Assembly: GCA_963761475.1 (NCBI GenBank)
Contig: CAVXGT010000002.1
Location: forward strand, 62,001-126,000
DNA from: Ga0077555 sp963761475
GTDB lineage: Bacteria > Pseudomonadota > Alphaproteobacteria > Rhizobiales > Hyphomicrobiaceae
Direction of reading: 5' to 3'
Length of the DNA: 64,000 nucleotides
A program made the translations under genes and the position numbers. Shown here piece after piece: positions 62,510 through 64,000 of the stretch. Under the pieces are notes generated by a model, which did no database searches, had not been told where the DNA came from, and worked only from the letters and a program-made list of their open reading frames with translations. Positions within the stretch are counted from its first letter, which is position 1; each line of letters opens with the position of its first letter.

Positions 62510-62710
62510 ATGACCAAGAACGTAGGAACTGTAGACCGCGCCATTCGCGCCATCCTGGGCATCGCGCTGATCGCCTGGGCGCTCACCGGCACCGGTCAGT
62601 ATGCATGGCTCGGCTGGATCGGCGTCGTGCCGCTGTTCACCGCTGCCATCGGCTGGTGCCCGCCCTACAGCCTGCTGGGCATCAACACATGCGGCGTGAA
62701 GAAAGCCTGA
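62510..62710 (+). CDS. DUF2892 (YgaP-like transmembrane) protein
   Basis: A 66-residue membrane protein: VGTVDRAIRAILGIALIAWA is the first helix with the family's D-R signature, WLGWIGVVPLFTAAIGWCPP the second, ending YSLLGINTCGVKKA. The Cys-Pro-Pro and terminal Cys are conserved. This domain is often fused to or adjacent to rhodanese and sulfur-transfer proteins. GAGGAG lies at a good distance before the ATG. It is likely controlled by the upstream Crp/Fnr protein. Confidence 0.9.
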   Translation: MTKNVGTVDRAIRAILGIALIAWALTGTGQYAWLGWIGVVPLFTAAIGWCPPYSLLGINTCGVKKA

Positions 62711-62711
62711 T

Positions 62712-63797
62712 CTAAAGCTTGCCGGCCTGTTTGAGCAGGCCGACGAGATCGTGATGCGGCAGGGCGCGCAGTGTAAAGCCGCCCTTGCCGGTCATCGTTT
62801 CGTTGCAGATCAGGGCGTCGAGCACCGCCTCCTCGACGGTTTCCGCCACCGCCTCGAACAGCGGATCAAGTTCGCTGTCGGCCAGTGCCTCAAGCTGGCG
62901 CACGCCAGCGGACGACAGCGCGCTGGCGTTGGCAGTTGAAAGGCTGAGAAAGATGTCGCCCGAAGAGTGGTGGCCATAGGTGCCGGTGCGGGCGAGGCCC
63001 ACGGGCACGCGACGGGCCAAGCGCTTCAACTGGTGCGGCAGCAGGGGCACGTCCGTCGCGACCACGGCGATTATCGAGCCGGTGCCGCGGTCGAGAAACT
63101 CGCCGCCCGTCAGTTTGCGGCCCACCGGCACGCCGAGCACCGTCAATTCCGGCCGCCGGCCAAAGTTGGACTGCACGAAGGTGCCAAGCATCCAGCCCTT
63201 GCCGCCTGCCATCAATTGACGTGACGCGGTGCCCGAGCCGCCCTTGAACTCATAGGTCATCATGCCGGTGCCGCCACCCACCGAGCCCAGTTCCAGCGGA
63301 CCGGCGGTGGCTCTATCAAGCGCTTCGAATACGTGCGCGTCTGTCACGTGGAAGCCGTTGATGTCGTTCATATAGCCGTCATAGGTCTCGGCAGCGACAG
63401 GCAGGCCCCAGTCCTGGCCAGTGCCGATGCCGTTGTTCACCAGCCACTTCAGGGTTGCATCGCGGGCGGTGCCGCAGGACGCCGTGTTGGTGATGGTGAT
63501 GGGCGTCTGCAGCTCGCCGGCCTCCTCGATCCAGATCGTGCCGGTCATCTCGCCATTGCCGTTGAACGAGTGGTAGCCCGCAAGACAGGGTGCTTCGGCG
63601 CCGCTGCGCCCACGCGGCAGGATGGCCGTGACGCCGGTGCGCACGCTGTCACCCTCGATGATGGTCGAATAGCCCACTTCGACGCCTGCCACATCGGTGA
63701 TGGCATTGAGCGGGCCGGGCTTGCCGGGCAACGGCAGGCCCAGGCCGCGGGCGCGCAGCTTGCCGGACGGCGTTTTCACGTGGTGTTCGGAAGTCAT
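62712..63797 (-). CDS. P1-family (DmpA/BapA-type) aminopeptidase
   Basis: A 361-residue Ntn-type hydrolase. GLGLPLPGKPGPLNAITDVA opens the DmpA fold. GYHSFNGNGEMTGTIWIEEA, VAAETYDGYMNDINGFHVT and YEFKGGSGTASRQL follow; the last resembles the autoprocessing site whose Ser becomes the N-terminal nucleophile. The family cleaves beta-amino or N-terminal D/L residues of small peptides. I start at ATG 63,797; an upstream ATG at 63,908 would add an Ala/Pro-rich leader of about 37 residues that could be a poor export signal. Confidence 0.87.
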   Translation of the reverse strand: MTSEHHVKTPSGKLRARGLGLPLPGKPGPLNAITDVAGVEVGYSTIIEGDSVRTGVTAILPRGRSGAEAPCLAGYHSFNGNGEMTGTIWIEEAGELQTPITITNTASCGTARDATLKWLVNNGIGTGQDWGLPVAAETYDGYMNDINGFHVTDAHVFEALDRATAGPLELGSVGGGTGMMTYEFKGGSGTASRQLMAGGKGWMLGTFVQSNFGRRPELTVLGVPVGRKLTGGEFLDRGTGSIIAVVATDVPLLPHQLKRLARRVPVGLARTGTYGHHSSGDIFLSLSTANASALSSAGVRQLEALADSELDPLFEAVAETVEEAVLDALICNETMTGKGGFTLRALPHHDLVGLLKQAGKL

Positions 63798-63908
63798 GGG
63801 AGAACAGGCCTGACGGGCTGGTGGAGGTGGTGCATTCACGGCATCATGCGGCGATTGACGGGCAGCGGCAAGGGCGGCGGCGATGGCGATTGCGGACGGT
63901 TTCATCAA

Positions 63909-64000
63909 GGCTCTGGAACGGGTGTGCCGGGTGCGCGCAGCGGACGAGGTGGCGGTGATGGATCCCGGCGTCGAGCCTGGAAACCTGGGCGCAGGGCTGA
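63909..64000. other. Window edge, no supported gene
   Basis: The last 92 bases upstream of the peptidase show no complete gene. An open plus-strand frame (MDPGVEPGNLGAGL) runs off the edge but is too short to judge. Confidence 0.3.

Noticed and set aside
1..64000. tRNA or rRNA genes
   Set aside because: I saw no cloverleaf-like sequence with a recognisable T-loop and acceptor pairing and no rRNA signature; a covariance-model search would be needed to exclude a tRNA.

Overview
The window is two unrelated pieces of genome joined near position 22,850. The left third (1 to about 22,850) looks like a marine-type planctomycete, probably close to Pirellulales. It has a LERLESRQLLDA (LEPR-xLL) secretion leader, dockerin repeats, a sulfatase of the CTPCR type, a planctomycete Ser/Thr kinase with a C-terminal membrane anchor, a DUF3467 protein and many intergenic palindromic repeats. 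The right two thirds (about 22,850 to 64,000) are GC-rich alphaproteobacterial DNA, most like a phototrophic member of the Hyphomicrobiales (Rhizobiales). It carries part of a bacteriochlorophyll photosynthesis gene cluster followed by ordinary alphaproteobacterial genes.

Left part. In order: the 5' part of a P-loop-less YhaN/SMC-like protein; a MazG-like pyrophosphohydrolase; a Ser/Thr kinase; EgtB; a secreted glycosidase-like protein; a zinc-ribbon membrane protein; an acyl-CoA synthetase/GNAT fusion (Pat-like); DUF3467; a repeat-filled gap with a toxin relic; a giant secreted protein with Ig-like repeats, a beta-propeller and dockerin; a second repeat field; a sulfatase; and a dockerin/carbohydrate-binding-like gene. 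Six of these loci are broken by frameshifts, at least a dozen in all. The proteins on either side of each shift match their families well, so either the local consensus is poor or several genes are decaying.

Junction. The minus-strand bchL gene runs intact to the codons for KDREIFD. It then continues as L-S-L-R-P-V-S-stop in lower-GC sequence instead of the usual LLGFD ending. bchM and the rest of the bchFNBHLM-lhaA-puhA superoperon, expected next, are absent. An assembly or cloning chimera is the simplest reading; horizontal transfer is the alternative to exclude.

Right part. The photosynthesis block has bchF-N-B-H-L on the minus strand. Divergent from it are ppaA/aerR, ppsR/crtJ, bchG, a pucC-type gene, bchP and a small membrane protein on the plus strand. 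PpsR boxes (TGT-N12-ACA) lie before bchG and bchF, so the block includes its own redox/light repressor and antirepressor circuit. Next come the zinc uptake operon znuA / znuCB-zur with two Zur boxes, a pmpAB sulfur-transport pair, a FeS-type photolyase with DUF3253 and DUF2256, a SoxS-like thioredoxin, a GH3 beta-N-acetylhexosaminidase, a FAD amine oxidase, PPK2, an SDR, DUF2852, threonine dehydratase, an unknown protein, an MFS carrier, and dgcA/dgcN. The segment ends with a very large hendecad-repeat membrane protein resembling the Rhizobiales growth-pole-ring protein, an Hpt protein, a ferredoxin with its reductase, a Crp/Fnr regulator with a matching palindrome before a DUF2892 gene, and a DmpA-type peptidase.
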